NCBI GenBank assembly: GCA_012295275.1
Contig: CM022673.1
Coordinates: 17,771,310 to 17,833,309, forward strand
Length of the DNA stretch: 62,000 nt
DNA from: Chrysomallon squamiferum
Taxonomy: Eukaryota > Mollusca > Gastropoda > Neomphalida > Peltospiridae
Reading direction: 5' to 3'
In this document: in pieces, positions 1-13,823 of the stretch
Layout: each line of letters begins with the position of its first letter
Position numbering within the stretch: position 1 is the first letter of the stretch
Made by a program: the position numbers and the translations under genes
The notes under the pieces: generated by a model
Databases searched by the model: none
The model's input: the letters and a program-made list of their open reading frames with translations, nothing else
What the model was told of the DNA's origin: nothing

Positions 1-605
1 TTTAGAATTTAACTTTTTTTACACTTAACTTTGTAGAGAAACAGCTTTCAAGATACGATCCCTGCACATATACTATTAAACATTGCTGAATCATGTGCAG
101 TTTTGTACTGTTTGTGAAGTGAAAGTATAGACCATGCGTGCGTTTGTGTGTGTGTGTGTGGTGTGTGTGAGCGTGCGGGTTTGTGTTTGTGTGTGTGTCA
201 GTATAAGAATACAGTCACGTATCATGTTATGATAAATAAATAAGTACTAAATGAATGTAAAGTTTGTTTTAGTTGTTGTGAAGTATATTAAACAGATTTG
301 TTGCTGACGTCGATGAAATAACGTTGCCGACTGTCAAGACGTGTTTGTTTTCTTGTTGTAAGCGGTGAGGTATTATTAAAGAAAGGATTGCTGAAATAAT
401 CAGAAGAAAACATTAACGCGTGACTAGCTGATATCAGGGTTCTTTGTGTTCATAATAAAATCATCAGCCACGTCATTCTCGTCAGTTCGTTATTATTTTT
501 CATTGACTTTGATTGTGGCATGTTTCTTAAAGAGATTCTGAAAGAAGTATAAATATGGCAAGAAAAACAGGCGCAGAAAGACAGAGGAGAGGAGAGAGAG
601 ACAGA

Positions 606-695
<90 letters not shown>
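606..695 (+). repeat. (GA)n microsatellite
   Basis: About 45 GA repeats, nearly uninterrupted, preceded by imperfect purine repeats from 574. The Ser-Leu frame read on the minus strand (527-772) is only this repeat. Bases 1-595 are otherwise unique apart from a (GT)n tract at 143-200, with no gene seen. Confidence 0.97.
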
Positions 696-699
<4 letters not shown>

Positions 700-1186
700 C
701 TGAAACTACTACAATTAACAACATATTACTGTAGTAAATTACTATTACCATTACAATTTCTGCTACAGTCACAAATATGTACTATACTGAACTACTGCTG
801 CTAGTAGTACCACCATCACCATTACCAAAATTACTAGTACAGCTACAACGTGTACAAATTTCTTACCTGCAGACTACAACAACGACGTGTGTAGATTTCG
901 GGAAACAAAACACAATTAGTAGTAAACATTTCAACTGCCTCAGTTTTCATTTCGAGTCTTAATCTATAAATAGATGGGCACACCACGCGGACAAAGTGTA
1001 GAAGCAAGTCGAGTGAGAAAAGAGTAAACTTCACGTTGTGTCCAGCTAAGAACAGTTTAAACAGGATGTCAGCTTGCAAGTCATCTTCCTATTCAGAATG
1101 ACCAAAGCATGATGTCATTAATTTACTGAATGAAGGCGATTTTTAAACATTATTCTTTTTCCTTTCTTTACTTCTACACATTTGTT

Positions 1187-1225
<39 letters not shown>

Positions 1226-2387
1226 GCTTGGGATAAACTGTCTGTCTATTATCTGTTCGTCTGTTTCTCAGTGTATGTCTCTGTCTAGGTATAGCGGTCG
1301 GTCTTCTTTGTCTGTCTACTGTCTAAAAATAAGTTTGAAAATACTTTCCATTTTTATGTTTGGATAACACAAAACAGATTATCACAAATGCAAAAAAAAC
1401 GAAATTGAAATGCGAATAGGAAAAAATAAATTTCAAAAATAAATGAGTGAACAAACAATTTCTAAAATTAAAAACAGAGAAACAAATTAATAAAGAATAA
1501 TATAAATAAACAATATATATAAGAAAATAAGCAACAAAATAATAACAAACACAAACAGGCAAATAATTAAATGATTAGAAATAAACAATACGAATAAGTA
1601 AACAAGCAAACAAATAAACAAAATAAGAAAACAAACTAAACAAATAAACAATCAAATAAACAATCAAATAAGTAAACAAACAAATAAGTAAACAAACAAA
1701 CAGATACCTGTTTTTACTTATACTGCGGTCATCCTGGGGTGTGCTGCAGTGAAAATCTCCGATGTATGAAAGTTCGCACACTGTTTTCTTCATTCTGTCA
1801 TCCTCGTCTGCCTGTAGCCTGTGAGCTCAGTGTGTGGTGTTACAGGATTAGCAGGTGAGTGGGTCAACACTTCGGATCAGGGGCGTTTACTGGAGAAGAT
1901 TAAAGCAGTTAATCTTTGACTAATATAAAGTTTGAAATGTTTAGAGATATTTGTGTTCTTATGTGATTATTTTAACCATCACGCCAATCCTTCGTAGTAA
2001 TAAAATACGACAATAATATGACAAACACGAGGAGATGAAAATGTCTGCCATTTTTTATTATTAGTCCTTAAAGTAGTTTTATACAGAAAGAAAAAAAAAA
2101 AAAAAAGAAAGAATATCTGAGGCCCAGTTTGTGAAATATTACGATGTTATCTTTCCTCAGACTGCCAAGGTGTTTGTGTACACAACGATATAAAACAAGA
2201 AAAGTTTATTTTATTCCTCAAGAACTTATTAGTATACTTCGTTATTAACCAACGTTAAAATGTAACACTAATGTAGAGGATAAAGACAAGGACTACAAGT
2301 TTTACAACCATTACAGTAAGAATAACTTCCTTACTGTTTGTTTGTTTAGCGTTTTATTTATTTATTTATTTATTATTTTTGATTTAC

Positions 2388-2419
<32 letters not shown>

Positions 2420-2440
2420 TTTGAATACTTGTTTGTTTGT
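696..2440. other. No gene recognised; repeats and unique AT-rich sequence
   Basis: Holds (TG)n at 1188-1222, an A-rich AAAC/AAAT degenerate tract at 1370-1710, an A run at 2093-2106 and short (TA)n at 2391-2410. A donor-like CAG/GTGAGT sits at 1852-1860 on the plus strand after unique sequence from 1720, but no convincing exon precedes it. Confidence 0.6.
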
Positions 2441-2454
2441 GTATATCCTCGTTG

Positions 2455-2456
<2 letters not shown>

Positions 2457-2504
<48 letters not shown>
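2457..2504 (+). repeat. (ATT)n microsatellite
   Basis: About 16 uninterrupted units; gives the poly-Leu/poly-Tyr frames at 2342-2591, which are not genes. Confidence 0.95.
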
Positions 2505-3540
2505 CTATTCCTATTGTTCTCAAAAATGTATTTTAAATTAATGATAGGATTATCTTTTACCACATTTGTCATATTTGTGGTAATTATATAAAAATAATAA
2601 TAATAATAGTAACAACAACAACGACGACGACATTAATAATAATGATGATGATTGATTAGTTGATTGACTGACTGGCTGACTAATAAATTAATAAATGTTT
2701 TTGTTTAAAAACTTAACGAAAGCCGTTCCTAACTGAAGGGAAATAATCGATGTTTGCAGTCACGTTAGAGAAGCTTAATCGATTTTGTTGGAGTTGCTTC
2801 CCTTGCATTAATCCATATTTATTCGATCTGTTGGTCTCGCCACAACAGACGGATATGCCGTAGTTGAAAACCTTGCTGAAAACTTCGACGTTTTTCATTG
2901 TTCAATATCACACATCTTCTAAGATCGAATAAAGTATTTGCAGGTCTAGCAGCCACACGCTTCAAACGAGCAAGAGATTTTATTGTCAAATATTTTCATT
3001 TTGTCGCTGTAACACGCAGCGGGAATGTACAATACGGACTAGCTGGAAGTTGCCCCGACTTTTTTCGTCCCCCCTTTTTGTGTATTAAGTTCTTACTTCA
3101 GGTAGGCAAGTTTACAACTTAAAAAAAGCTTTTCCTAACATCGCTTTTAAACCTATAGATTTTGTACCTTTTTCCTTTTCTTTTTGTCTTTTTTATCGTT
3201 CAAAAGTGAATAATTTTAATTCATTTTTAAAACCTTTTTTTATATTTACGCAATTATTTGTGTGCATCTATTGTGTCATTTTATATTCAAAGTAATAATA
3301 CTAAAAGATGAATTATTAAAGATATTATTATAAGGTTAAAAGATTAATATAAAACAAATGTTTATTATCTTATTTATATTATTTTTATAAAATTGCTTAA
3401 AATAATTTATCCGAAGGTTAAATAAGTAAAATTAAAAATAAAAAAAAGTTCTATCTTTCTCACGCAAACTACATTTTCTTACGTTTAGTTTTCTTTCTTC
3501 TTCTTTTTTTCACCACATTCGAAATAAATAACTTCTTTCA
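2505..3540. other. Unique sequence, no gene recognised
   Basis: Opposed open frames of 60-74 codons (2713-2898 minus, 2898-3122 plus) are non-repetitive but match nothing I know. The rest is AT-rich. Confidence 0.5.
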
Positions 3541-3551
3541 ATTCTAATTTA

Positions 3552-3615
<64 letters not shown>

Positions 3616-3751
3616 GTAATGGTAATAGTTAATAAATAAATAAATAAAATGAAGTAAAATTTAAAAAAATGATAATAATAATGAAAAACCGCTTTTATTT
3701 TATGTCAAAAGATGTTAAAAAGAAAGAAAAGAACAACCGTTGCTATTAATA

Positions 3752-3814
<63 letters not shown>

Positions 3815-3907
3815 TGTTATTGGTATTATTATTGTTATTTTTATTGTTTTTGTGATTATTAACTAAATAATAATACCGCGGAAAACTATTTGAGCGTCAA
3901 AAAAGAA

Positions 3908-3942
<35 letters not shown>
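3552..3942 (+). repeat. Facing (AAT)n and (ATT)n microsatellite cluster
   Basis: (AAT)n at 3552-3614, (ATT)n at 3753-3812 and (AAT)n at 3910-3942. The first two arms are complementary and could pair as a long AT hairpin. Confidence 0.9.
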
Positions 3943-4139
3943 GTTTATTAAATTAAAATAATGATATATTTGAGTTGTGACGATTAAGACATGTTGTTCT
4001 AAAGATCTGAAAATGATAAAGTTAATTTGTAAATTAATCAGATGAGTGATAGGTTTAAGTAAGAACACGCCCGCCGCAATGTCAGACAGCATCAGGTAAC
4101 TTAATGTTCACTTTTGTTATCCAAAACCACATATTTAAA

Positions 4140-5110
4140 TGTTTTCAGCATTTACAATATAAATAAATAAATAAATAAATAAATAGCCAAAGAACTAACA
4201 CGAAAAATTAAAATCAGTAATATTTAAAAGTACAATACAAATAATAATAATTGAAATAATAACGATAATAATAAAAATAATATCTTTTGACATAAAATAA
4301 TAATAATAATATTATTATTATTATTAGTTATTATTATTATTATTATTATTGTTATTATTATTAGTAGTAGTAGTAGTAGTAGTAGTATCACAACTGTGAA
4401 TGAATTAGTAAACAAACAAACAAACAAACAAATAAATAAATAAATAAATAAATAAATAAATGGATAACATAAAAATAAATTATATCAATTTATTTCGTTT
4501 CGACCTAATTATTTATATACTGTTTCTTTGTTTGTTGTTTTTTTATAATTACGACATTAAATATATTTAGAAGTTTTTAATAATAACAATTAACACAAAT
4601 TTTACAGTGTTTCCTAGAAATGTTTATCAACAGACTTTCTGATATAGGCTGCTCGGAATTTTTCACACAAAATTTATTTTTTTATTAATCATTATTGTTT
4701 ATTTATTTTTATGAAAACTATAACAAAATAAAATAATAATAATAACAATAATAAGAAGAAAATAAAAGAAAAGAAAGACGTGTTTTTGATAAAATAATAA
4801 CAACAGTAGTAGTAGCAGAAACGGTAATAGCAGCAGTATCAGTAGTAATAGTAGTGAAAGCAGTGATGCTAGTAAAAAGAGATGTAGAAGTAGCAGCAGT
4901 AACAGCAATATTAACAACTACTGCAGCAATGACAATAATAACAACAACAATAATATTAATCTTAACAGTATTGATAAGAACGTAAATAAAAATAACAAAT
5001 AAAAAGTACAATAATAATTATAAAAGGAACAGAATAATAATGACGATGTTAAGGTTGTCAGGTCTTTAATAAAAAGGGAGTAGTGTACTGTGCAGTTACA
5101 CAGTACAAAC
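4140..5110. repeat. Compound simple-repeat zone
   Basis: (AAAT)n at 4161-4186, (AAT)/(ATT)n at 4300-4355, (AGT)n at 4361-4388 and (AAAC)/(AAAT)n at 4410-4462, then degenerate AGY/AAY trinucleotides at 4799-4985. The poly-Leu and Val/Thr/Ala frames on the minus strand come from these. Confidence 0.85.
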
Positions 5111-6990
5111 ACGTCTCATTGTGTTTTATTTTTGCTGACAGCGATTATTTATTTATTTTTTATTTTTTTTTTTTCAATGTTTTTATCTGACATTTTGATG
5201 TGTGCGTATCATTTACTCTTAAAATGGTAATGAGAAATATATCAAACCAGATTAAATCTGCCTTAACTTTATCACCGTTTTGTTTTACTGCGACCTTCTC
5301 GCTGTTGTCATTTTGGAAACAAGCGAAGTCACGTGTTTGTTTTATGTTCTGTTTAAATTAATTTAATTTAACTTTTTTTTTTTTTTTTTTTTTCGTTTTT
5401 TCTCTTTGTTGTTAGGTACACGCATGCACGTGTATTTATTTGTGTGTATATGTGTATTGTGTACGCACGTGAATGAGAATAAATGTGTTTTAGATATTTC
5501 TTACTATTTATTATTCCTTCTTTCAGTTGTTAATTAGTTCGTTTTATTTATTTAGTCGTTCCTTCATTTTTTAATTAATTTCCTCCATTTTCGTCATACA
5601 TGATTTATTAAGGTAATTCTGAATCGTTTAAATAAATAACTCTTAAGATTCTAATCTTTCATAAACAGCAACGAAACAATATTCTATAAAATATAACAGT
5701 AAAATAATAAAAATGATGGTGATTATCACAACAACAACAACAACAACAATAATTGTAATGAAAATGTTTTTCCTAAGACATAAAAAGTTTTATTAATACT
5801 TTATTAAAAATCCAAAACTTTATCTTCTTTTTACCCGCTTTTAACCCGAAACAAAAGAGAATGATAGTTCATGTCTCTAGAACCGAGCGAATCTTGTTAA
5901 TTAAGTGAGGCTGAAGAAGATGAGAGATTAACTAATAAACTCTTTTTTTTCTGTAACGGACAACAAACAAGAAGAGGGTGAAATGATAATAAGTTGTGTG
6001 AGAAACGCAAGGTGTATCTCTCTTGTGATCTAATTAAAAGCCTACAAGATAAAAGCGAATCTTCTGGCTATTTCCAGAGCGGATTTTTCATCAACTTGAA
6101 GAGTGTTGGTGCGACGATTGAAGACGTTTTAATTTGAAACAGCTGTTAGCTGCTCTAGGTTCAACATGAAGACCTGTTCGTGTTGTTTAAAGTGCTTCTT
6201 TCAATAAGCCTCGCTGGACCGTCAGAAAACAAAAATATTTCTCTTTGCATGCTTAATAACTAAATTAAAAAGAAAAGAAGAAAAAAAAAAAAAAAAAAAG
6301 TAAGAAAACGCAGTGTTTCTTCATCCCTGTTGGACACGGTAGTTAATCTAAAAGTTATTTTTCCAATTCGTTCTCCGCAGTTCGGCGGGACAAAAACTGC
6401 AAGTCGCGTGAGCTCGTGAACCGCGCGTGAGCTGCACGTTCGCCGCACGGTGCCGGGTTCTGTTAGTGTCAAAATCTTCGTTCGTCATGCAACTGGCATC
6501 CGTCTGTTGCTTAGCGGGACCTGAGAGATCAAATCAAAACCAAGTTTTCCAATCCAATTTTCACGCTCGCTCCCCGTTGTGGGTTTTCCACGAATCTTTG
6601 GGAGGGATACTTTAACTGAACGTTTAAATGTCTAATTCTTTCAGTCAGATACTATTTCTGTTCCAACTTGCCTTCGTTCGTCTGTTAATTAGAAAAGACG
6701 GTATCGTTTCTCCTCTTAGTCGAGAAATCGTTTCCTTTCTCTATTGGTTTCTGAAAGCTGCTAATTTCTAATAATTGCCTTTTTACGTGTTGAGAAGACG
6801 TTGGAGTCCGCTTACCTCCGGCGGCGACGTTGTTGTCTTGAAAGAGGTGCGAAAACAACGTCTACAAAATGTAATGTAACATCTGTTTGTAATTATTTAT
6901 TTCACCTCTGTGAAAAACATCAACTAGAAAAAAATAAAAATAAAATTTATTTTTATTTAAACGTATAGCATTTTTATTTGTGTTTATTCA
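5110..6990. other. Unique sequence, no gene recognised
   Basis: Contains T runs (5373-5393) and an A run (6280-6299). From about 6070 to 6850 it is more complex and CpG-bearing, with opposed 60-70 codon frames at 6260-6615 that I cannot assign. Possible regulatory or decayed coding DNA. Confidence 0.5.
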
Positions 6991-7059
6991 TATTTGTTTC
7001 AATTTATTTGTTTTATTTTTATTTATTTCATAAAAAAATTTTATTCTTATCATCATCAT

Positions 7060-7060
7060 C

Positions 7061-7128
<68 letters not shown>

Positions 7129-7132
7129 TTTC
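7060..7132 (+). repeat. (ATT)n(ATTT)n compound microsatellite
   Basis: About 10 ATT units followed by about 12 ATTT units. The 137-codon frame 6994-7407 spanning it is rich in Tyr, Leu, Phe and Val from T-rich repeats and is rejected as a gene. Confidence 0.95.
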
Positions 7133-7409
7133 TTATAACTGATTTGTTTATTTTATTTATACATTTTTATTTCCAAACTAATTCCGCTCCTTCGAATCAA
7201 ATTTCAAAGTTCAACATCAGGTTTAAATTAATTTATATTTATTTATTTTCTTTGTTGTTTGTATGTTTATTTGTTTATTTATTTGTTATTTCTTTTGCTG
7301 TCGTTATTGTTGTTGTCGTCGTCGTTGTTCTTTTTCTTTTAGTTTCAACTAATGAAATATTTGAAAAAAAAAATAAAAAAAAAAATAAAAAATTAGATTA
7401 TGTATAACC

Positions 7410-7850
7410 TCTATGAAACTCTTCAACATTTCCTTAAATAGTCGCGAAAATAAAAAATAAAATAAAAGTTTAATAATTATCCACTTTAACGTGTGTTTGG
7501 ACAAAGATAACGTATGTCGCAGTACGTGACTTTCGCTGTTTTCTGCATGCTTGGTTTTTCCATGCTTTCGCGGCCCTCTTTAATAATTAGTGGAAGAACT
7601 TGATAAAATACCGTTTGTGAAAACTTCTGTGTTTGCTTAGCAAGGCCTTCTCGCCGACTGTTCCTGGCTTGTAACAGCTGTCTAAACGACACGAACAGCT
7701 CATGCCGTCGTCTTTGTTTGTAAGTCGTAAGGCAAACAACATTTAGAGGAACAAATTTCCATAGTTACACGCGACACATCCGAAATAAAATAAAAAAATA
7801 AAAACGACGAAAAAGAAATAATGTAGTTAATGCTAATGTATGTTTCAGAG

Positions 7851-7854
<4 letters not shown>
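7410..7854. other. Unique sequence, no gene recognised
   Basis: A 68-codon minus frame at 7486-7692 is non-repetitive but unassigned. An A-rich stretch precedes the (GA)n tract. Confidence 0.45.

Positions 7855-7940
<86 letters not shown>
7855..7940 (+). repeat. (GA)n microsatellite
   Basis: About 43 uninterrupted units, followed by a short (CATT)n tract at 7944-7963. Confidence 0.97.
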
Positions 7941-7942
<2 letters not shown>

Positions 7943-7963
7943 CGTTCATTCATTCATTCATTC

Positions 7964-8285
7964 ACTTATTTACTGTTTTTCCGTTCTATGTCAGTAAGTA
8001 TGTTTTCCTTTAATGTTTACCAGGAAATGTTTGAGATCGACAAAGTCAGTAGGTCGGTGAAGATGAAATAATGAGTGTAATGACCGCAAACAACCGGATC
8101 AACAGTCTGGTAAAGACCCCCGTACCGATCCGCATTTCACTGTTAAGTGCGTGTCCGATAATCCGATACTGTTCCGGTTTGGAAAGCATTAACCGGCTTA
8201 AGAATATCGAAATTACGATAATCCATAAAAATGACATTGCGAAACTTTAGATTTTCATTTATCATCTTGTGTATTTTCAATTTAA

Positions 8286-8330
<45 letters not shown>

Positions 8331-9810
8331 AACAAAAAAAAAAAAGTAGGAAAAAATGTAAATAAAAAAGAAAAATAACTTTCTTTATTTCTTTATTTTT
8401 TGTGTGCATGAATTTGAGTTAACAGGATACACTAGTAAATTTGCAGACCTTCATAACGTAATTTTTTTTTTTTTTTTTTTTTAAATGCATTTTTTTTAAC
8501 TTACGCGTTTCATTTTTAATATACTTCATTTTCAAATATTTCTCATCTCAAATATTTCGTCTTTACCAATTTTGTGTAATTAAAAGTCAATTTCACACCT
8601 AATTAATCATTTCAGAACCAACGAGGATTAAATCTCGAAGTAATTTCTAGAATTTATTTTTATTATTTATTTATTTATTATTATTTTTTTTTTTTTTTAA
8701 GTCACCACTATATTTTAAAATATATAGTCAGTGTGTAGGTTACTAAGTTTTGACTGAGTGATTTTATATGACGTAATACTTCAACAAGAACTTATAAAAC
8801 ATATTGTGAAAATCGCCCATTCAGTTTTATGATCTCGTGCATTCACGCTGGTGCGAAATTCGAATAAATATCGCGTTATTTCCCGTAATTAGATGAGAAA
8901 TAAATCTTGATTATTCTTTAGTCATTTAATAAATATTTTTATTTTATTTTTAAATAAGTTTATTTCTTACGCGATTCCACCTCTGCTCAAAATTAAATGA
9001 CGCCAAAACTGCAAACAAAATTTAAATTCATCTTCATGCACGCGTGCACGTACCGAATCACAGAGACGAATGAATGCACACACCTACGTACAAAAGAAGG
9101 TTAGAGAGAGAAAAAAAAGTCAATAATTACATAAATTCAGTAAGCGTTATTAAGTTAAACAAAAATTATTCTTAATTTTAATAACGGAGTTTTATTTTAT
9201 TCTTTTTATTTTTTTTATTGTAATGTTTATTATTATCATTATTTTAATTTCTTTCTTCTTTTATTTTTTTTCTCTTAGATGGGCCTTGAGTTTTGTGATA
9301 AAATCTCTGATTAAGCCTTATCAATTGATTACAGAGGCCCTGGCATGCAACAGTCTGAAGTAATAAACATTAATAAAACGAAAAAAAGAGAAAAAAAATT
9401 ACATAAATAAAAAAAAAATATTTAAAAAAAAAAAAATTAAAATAAAACATTAAAGAATATTTGTGGTATTAATTTTCCAAAGACCTTGGAGTTAGAAAGC
9501 AATTTTGAACGTGTCACAAATTCTACACGTATCAGTTAATTGTCAATTTCAAAGCCTACCTGCGCCAGGTGTGTTTTCGGCCTTCGTCAAGCGCACCGCA
9601 TTTTAGCTTGTAAGGAAATTTTAGCGAATTTAGACGGGCTGTTATATCGACCGCCGACACCAACTGCCACACTGAATGACTAAACCAAGGACAAAGTCAT
9701 ATACGAATTTCCAGCTAACTACCTCGAGATTACCTTATATCACTTTTTATTGTTCACAGCAAGTCAAACGTGTAACCATAACGAGCAATCAGAAAATATC
9801 ATTTTTATTA
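7964..9810. other. Unique and simple sequence, no gene recognised
   Basis: (AAT)n at 8285-8328, T runs at 8463-8482 and 8685-8698, and A-rich runs at 9385-9436. CpG-bearing unique sequence at 8030-8240 and 9540-9680. Confidence 0.6.
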
Positions 9811-9813
9811 CTC

Positions 9814-9815
<2 letters not shown>

Positions 9816-9867
<52 letters not shown>

Positions 9868-9991
9868 CTACTTTGTAATTTTTGCTTTTGATTTATTTAG
9901 AATTTTTATTTTTATTTATTTTGTAACTCATGTTAAGTAACAAAAATAAAAATTAAAAAAACCCAGCGAAACAAACAGTCAAACAAATAAC

Positions 9992-10036
<45 letters not shown>

Positions 10037-10277
10037 ATGTGCATTCATTTGCAGGTGCTAGATGAAATACGATTACGTCAGAAATTAATTTTAAAATATA
10101 TAAAAATATACATTATTATTATTATTTATTTATTTATTTATTTATTTGTATGTTTGTTTGTTTTGTTGTTTGTTTTAATTTTATAAAGTATAATTTGACG
10201 TGTTCTATATTTAAAACAACTTAATAGTATAAACATTTTCACGACTACAAAACGAACTGTTCTTTTTTCTTTAATAT

Positions 10278-10335
<58 letters not shown>

Positions 10336-10352
10336 GCTACTGTAAGCCATAA

Positions 10353-10398
<46 letters not shown>

Positions 10399-11064
10399 TT
10401 GTTTCTATTCTCATATTATTTCCACCCTCCCTCCATTTCTTTTGACCAGAAACAGGATAATTAAATCAAAGAAGATAATTAAATTTCTTTTTCGACAAAA
10501 ATCTACCTCTCCCTTTTATTTCCGCATCTTTACATTTCTTGTTTACATTCTTGAAAAAACACTCCAAAGGAAGAGAGAGGCTACTCAAGTAAATCAATTT
10601 TAACACACACTGACTAATTATCGTGATTTCATTCAACCCATAATTCTCCATTTTCTTTTCACCGGTTTTTCTTACACTGATGCGCCTCTTGACCAAAAAC
10701 TAATGTTTACTTTCGGACGTTTTCGGCACCCTTCGGGCGCGGTTTTCCTAAGTACACCGGTATATAGTTTGATTTGTCACTATTACCTGAATTGTATTTG
10801 CTATAGTTCTTGAAAATAATTCTTTGAAATTCTTGTTTGTTCAAGCAAACAAAAGATAGAAAAGATGTTAGAGGAAAAAAATTAAAAATAAAGAAGAAGA
10901 GAAAAAGTGGGTTTCTCGTCCGGCTTCAGGATGTAAAATCTATTTAAAAAACCCAAGCAAAAATAATTATTTTATTTTATAAAGGTTTTTCGGAACGAAA
11001 AATAAAAAGATTTCGATTTGCAATCTTCACGTGTAAATAATATTTTTAATATTAAAAACAAGAA

Positions 11065-11117
<53 letters not shown>

Positions 11118-11310
11118 TGCGTGTGACACTTACTGTTTATTTTGTATTTTTATTAGATATTTTTATCATTATCGGAAAATCTTATTTTATTATTGTTATT
11201 ACCGTTACAATTACTACTGCTATTATTCTTTTATTATTATTATTATAATCTTCTTCTTCTTATTCTTCTTCTTCTTCTTCTTCTTCTTATTATTATTATT
11301 ATTATTATGA
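9816..11310. repeat. Dense microsatellite region
   Basis: (ATT)n 9816-9868, (AAAT)n 9996-10038, (ATTT)n 10125-10147, (ACT)n 10277-10336, (ATT)n 10350-10396, (TG)n then (CGTG)n 11069-11124, and (CTT)n/(ATT)n 11248-11308. The stretch 10400-11065 is unique with no gene seen. Confidence 0.9.
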
Positions 11311-11499
11311 AATAATAACTATTATATTCTTAAAATTATTAATTCATAAAGTTTACATTTCAATATTTATTTATTTATTTTATTTTTACTCATTTATTTG
11401 TTTCTTCTTAAAATTATTAATTTGTAAATTTTACTTTTCATATATTTTATTTTTATTTATTTTTTACTTGTTTGTTTATTTTAGGTTTTGCTGGTTTGT

Positions 11500-11735
11500 T
11501 TGAATTACTACTTCTGCTACTACTACTACTACAACTACTACAACTAATACTAATACTACTAATACTTCTAATACTACTAAAACTAATACTATAGCTATTT
11601 TCGTATTAAAACATTTCAGCCACAAAATATATCTATGATCTGTCGATTTAATTCAAGTACATGTATTTTTTGGAAATCAAAATAAAATTTCCTTAACTTA
11701 TGGAAACTATATATATAAAAAAAATAATAATAACG

Positions 11736-11812
<77 letters not shown>

Positions 11813-11850
11813 AATAATAATAGTAATAGTAATAATAATAATAATAATAA
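11500..11850. repeat. Degenerate (ACT)n and (AAT)(GAT)(AAT) compound microsatellites
   Basis: Imperfect ACT/AAT repeats at 11503-11592, then (AAT)n 11738-11766, (GAT)n 11767-11811 and (AAT)n to 11850. Confidence 0.85.
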
Positions 11851-12029
11851 ATAAATATAAAAATTATATTCCTTAAATTGGTACTAATCGAGGGATAAAG
11901 GAGACACTAAATAAACTGTAAAAACAACAGCTGGAGTGTTTTGGACTTTGTTAAAATGCTTGGTTGACTTTTTTAAATTTAAATTTTATTTTTATTGAAT
12001 TCCGCCTGAAAGCAGCGTGAATATTGGTT

Positions 12030-12227
12030 ACAGTTTGTATTGATATTATTGTTTATACTGATAGTACAGTTTGTATTGATATTAGTGTTTATACTGATAG
12101 TACAGTTTGTATTGATATTATTGTTTATACTGATATTACAGTTTGTATTGATATTACAGTTTGCATAGATATTACAGTTTGTATTGATATTACAGTTTGC
12201 ATAGATATTACAGTTTGTATTGATATT
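12030..12227 (+). repeat. 18-bp minisatellite, 11 units with 36-bp higher-order alternation
   Basis: Eleven consecutive 18-mers. Odd units are ACAGTTTGTATTGATATT. Even units are either (A/-)TTGTTTATACTGATAGT-like (units 2, 4, 6) or ACAGTTTGCATAGATATT (units 8, 10). The plus frame 12024-12302 through it is open and reads as a TVCIDI-type hexapeptide repeat, but this follows from the 18-base period and I do not call it a gene. Odd units carry ATTGAT, the ONECUT core word. Confidence 0.9.
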
Positions 12228-12551
12228 ACTCTCGATGATTTTGTTGCTGATGACTTTATTAATTTAATATATAGATATATTGTTAGTATCAGTAGTGCGT
12301 GATAACCTTAGATTGTGTTAATACGTGGAGAAATTAAATATTTCATTCTAAAGTATTAATAATAATAGTTACAACACGAGGATAATTTTAGAATATTGAT
12401 GGTTTTGTTATACATGTCTTCATTAATTTTTAAACCGTGGTTATCATTAGTAACATAATATAATTTTAGAATAGCTGCATTTTTCTGTGTATTTTTTTTT
12501 TTTACTTTTTATTTTTGTTTTTTTAATTATTATTATTATTATTGTTGTTTG

Positions 12552-12605
<54 letters not shown>

Positions 12606-13356
12606 CGTTTTTTTATAGATTAATGAAATACTGTTATGAATGGTGTTATATGTCTGATAATTTCCTAAGATGCTGACTTCAGTAGCTATTATTTTAAATA
12701 ATGATTTGTAAACTGTTACCAGCAGCTCGACGGTACGATGGCAATTAACATTTTAAAATTTATTATATTCGACATTAATTTGAACGACATTTAATATATT
12801 TTTATATATTTATGTATTTTTAATACACTTATAATTATTTTGCATTATTGTTTTTCCTTATGCAAAACTGTAGATGAAAACCTTTTGGATAGATTTAGTT
12901 GATTATTTCATTTGTTTATATTTATTTTATTTCATTTTATTTTATTTTATTTTATTTTATTTTATTTTATTTTATTTTATTTTATTTTATTTTATTTTAT
13001 TTAGTTATTTTTGTATTTATTTATTTATTTATTTAGTTATTTAGTTATTTTTGTATTTATTTATTTAGTTAGTTAGTTAGTTATTTTATTTTATTTTATT
13101 TTTTTTTTTTTTTTTTTTTCATTTCATTTGTTTAATGATTCATTTAATTTTTTAAAAATCGAAACCAGAGTTTGGTAATAAAGAAATTTGATAACAATAA
13201 GCCCGCAGGCTGTTACTTTAATATCATTCTTTGTACACGTTTACGAAATAATGATGAAAAGATAAAACTTTACATGATAATTTATAATCACGCAGCAGTT
13301 CTGTTATGAAAATAAAAATAAATGTTAATTTCAATTTCACAAATATTCTAAAAAAT
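12228..13356. other. AT-rich, homopolymers and (TTTTA)n; no gene recognised
   Basis: A T run of about 48 at 12558-12605, the longest homopolymer in the window. (TTTTA)n at 12915-13003 and again at 13082-13100, with TTTA/AGTT tetranucleotides between. T run 13101-13119. Confidence 0.8.
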
Positions 13357-13388
13357 ATCACAGGTATGAAATTAAAAAGGTAATTTCT
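13357..13388 (+). repeat. 32-bp perfect direct repeat, copy 1
   Basis: Identical to 13824-13855, starting ATCACAGGTATGAAATTAAA and ending GGTAATTTCT. The first base on either side differs between the copies, so the exact length is 32. The 435 bases between hold an (AAAT) tract (13490-13512), the word TACGTACGTTAACC and ordinary unique sequence. Confidence 0.9.
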
Positions 13389-13823
13389 AATGAATACAAA
13401 AATAAATATTTCCTTTAGTCTTTATTTTACTGGAATATTTTCAAACATCGCAAAAAAAATAAAAAATAAAATAAAATAATAATAATAATAAATAAATAAA
13501 TAAATAAATAAACACACGCTTATAAACACACAGAACGATAAGCTAAAGAAAGGAACAATAGTTTTTGTTTGTATATAAACGTACGTATGATGACCTACGT
13601 ACGTTAACCTGAACTGTAACTGCTACACACTCGCGTTCACACGCGCGTTCAACACAGACTCGCACACAAAAGATACACACACACGTTTTTCGAATCACTT
13701 ATCTAATTAACTGTATTTATATTTTTTATTTTTTATGTCAACACTTACTAAATGTACTGATGTGACCTCGCCAAAATCTCGTTACTATAACCATACGAGA
13801 AACGCCCTTCCTAGTGACCGAAA

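Noticed and set aside
1720-1860. Plus-strand exon ending at CAG/GTGAGT (1854/1855)
   Set aside because: The donor is good, but no acceptor-exon combination gives a recognisable or clearly open coding segment.
6994-7407. 137-codon plus frame rich in Leu, Tyr, Phe and Val
   Set aside because: Driven by ATT/ATTT repeats and T-rich sequence; no protein family signal.
12024-12302. 92-codon frame with a TVCIDI hexapeptide repeat
   Set aside because: An 18-base minisatellite is always open if one unit lacks stops; no start context, splice sites or family support.
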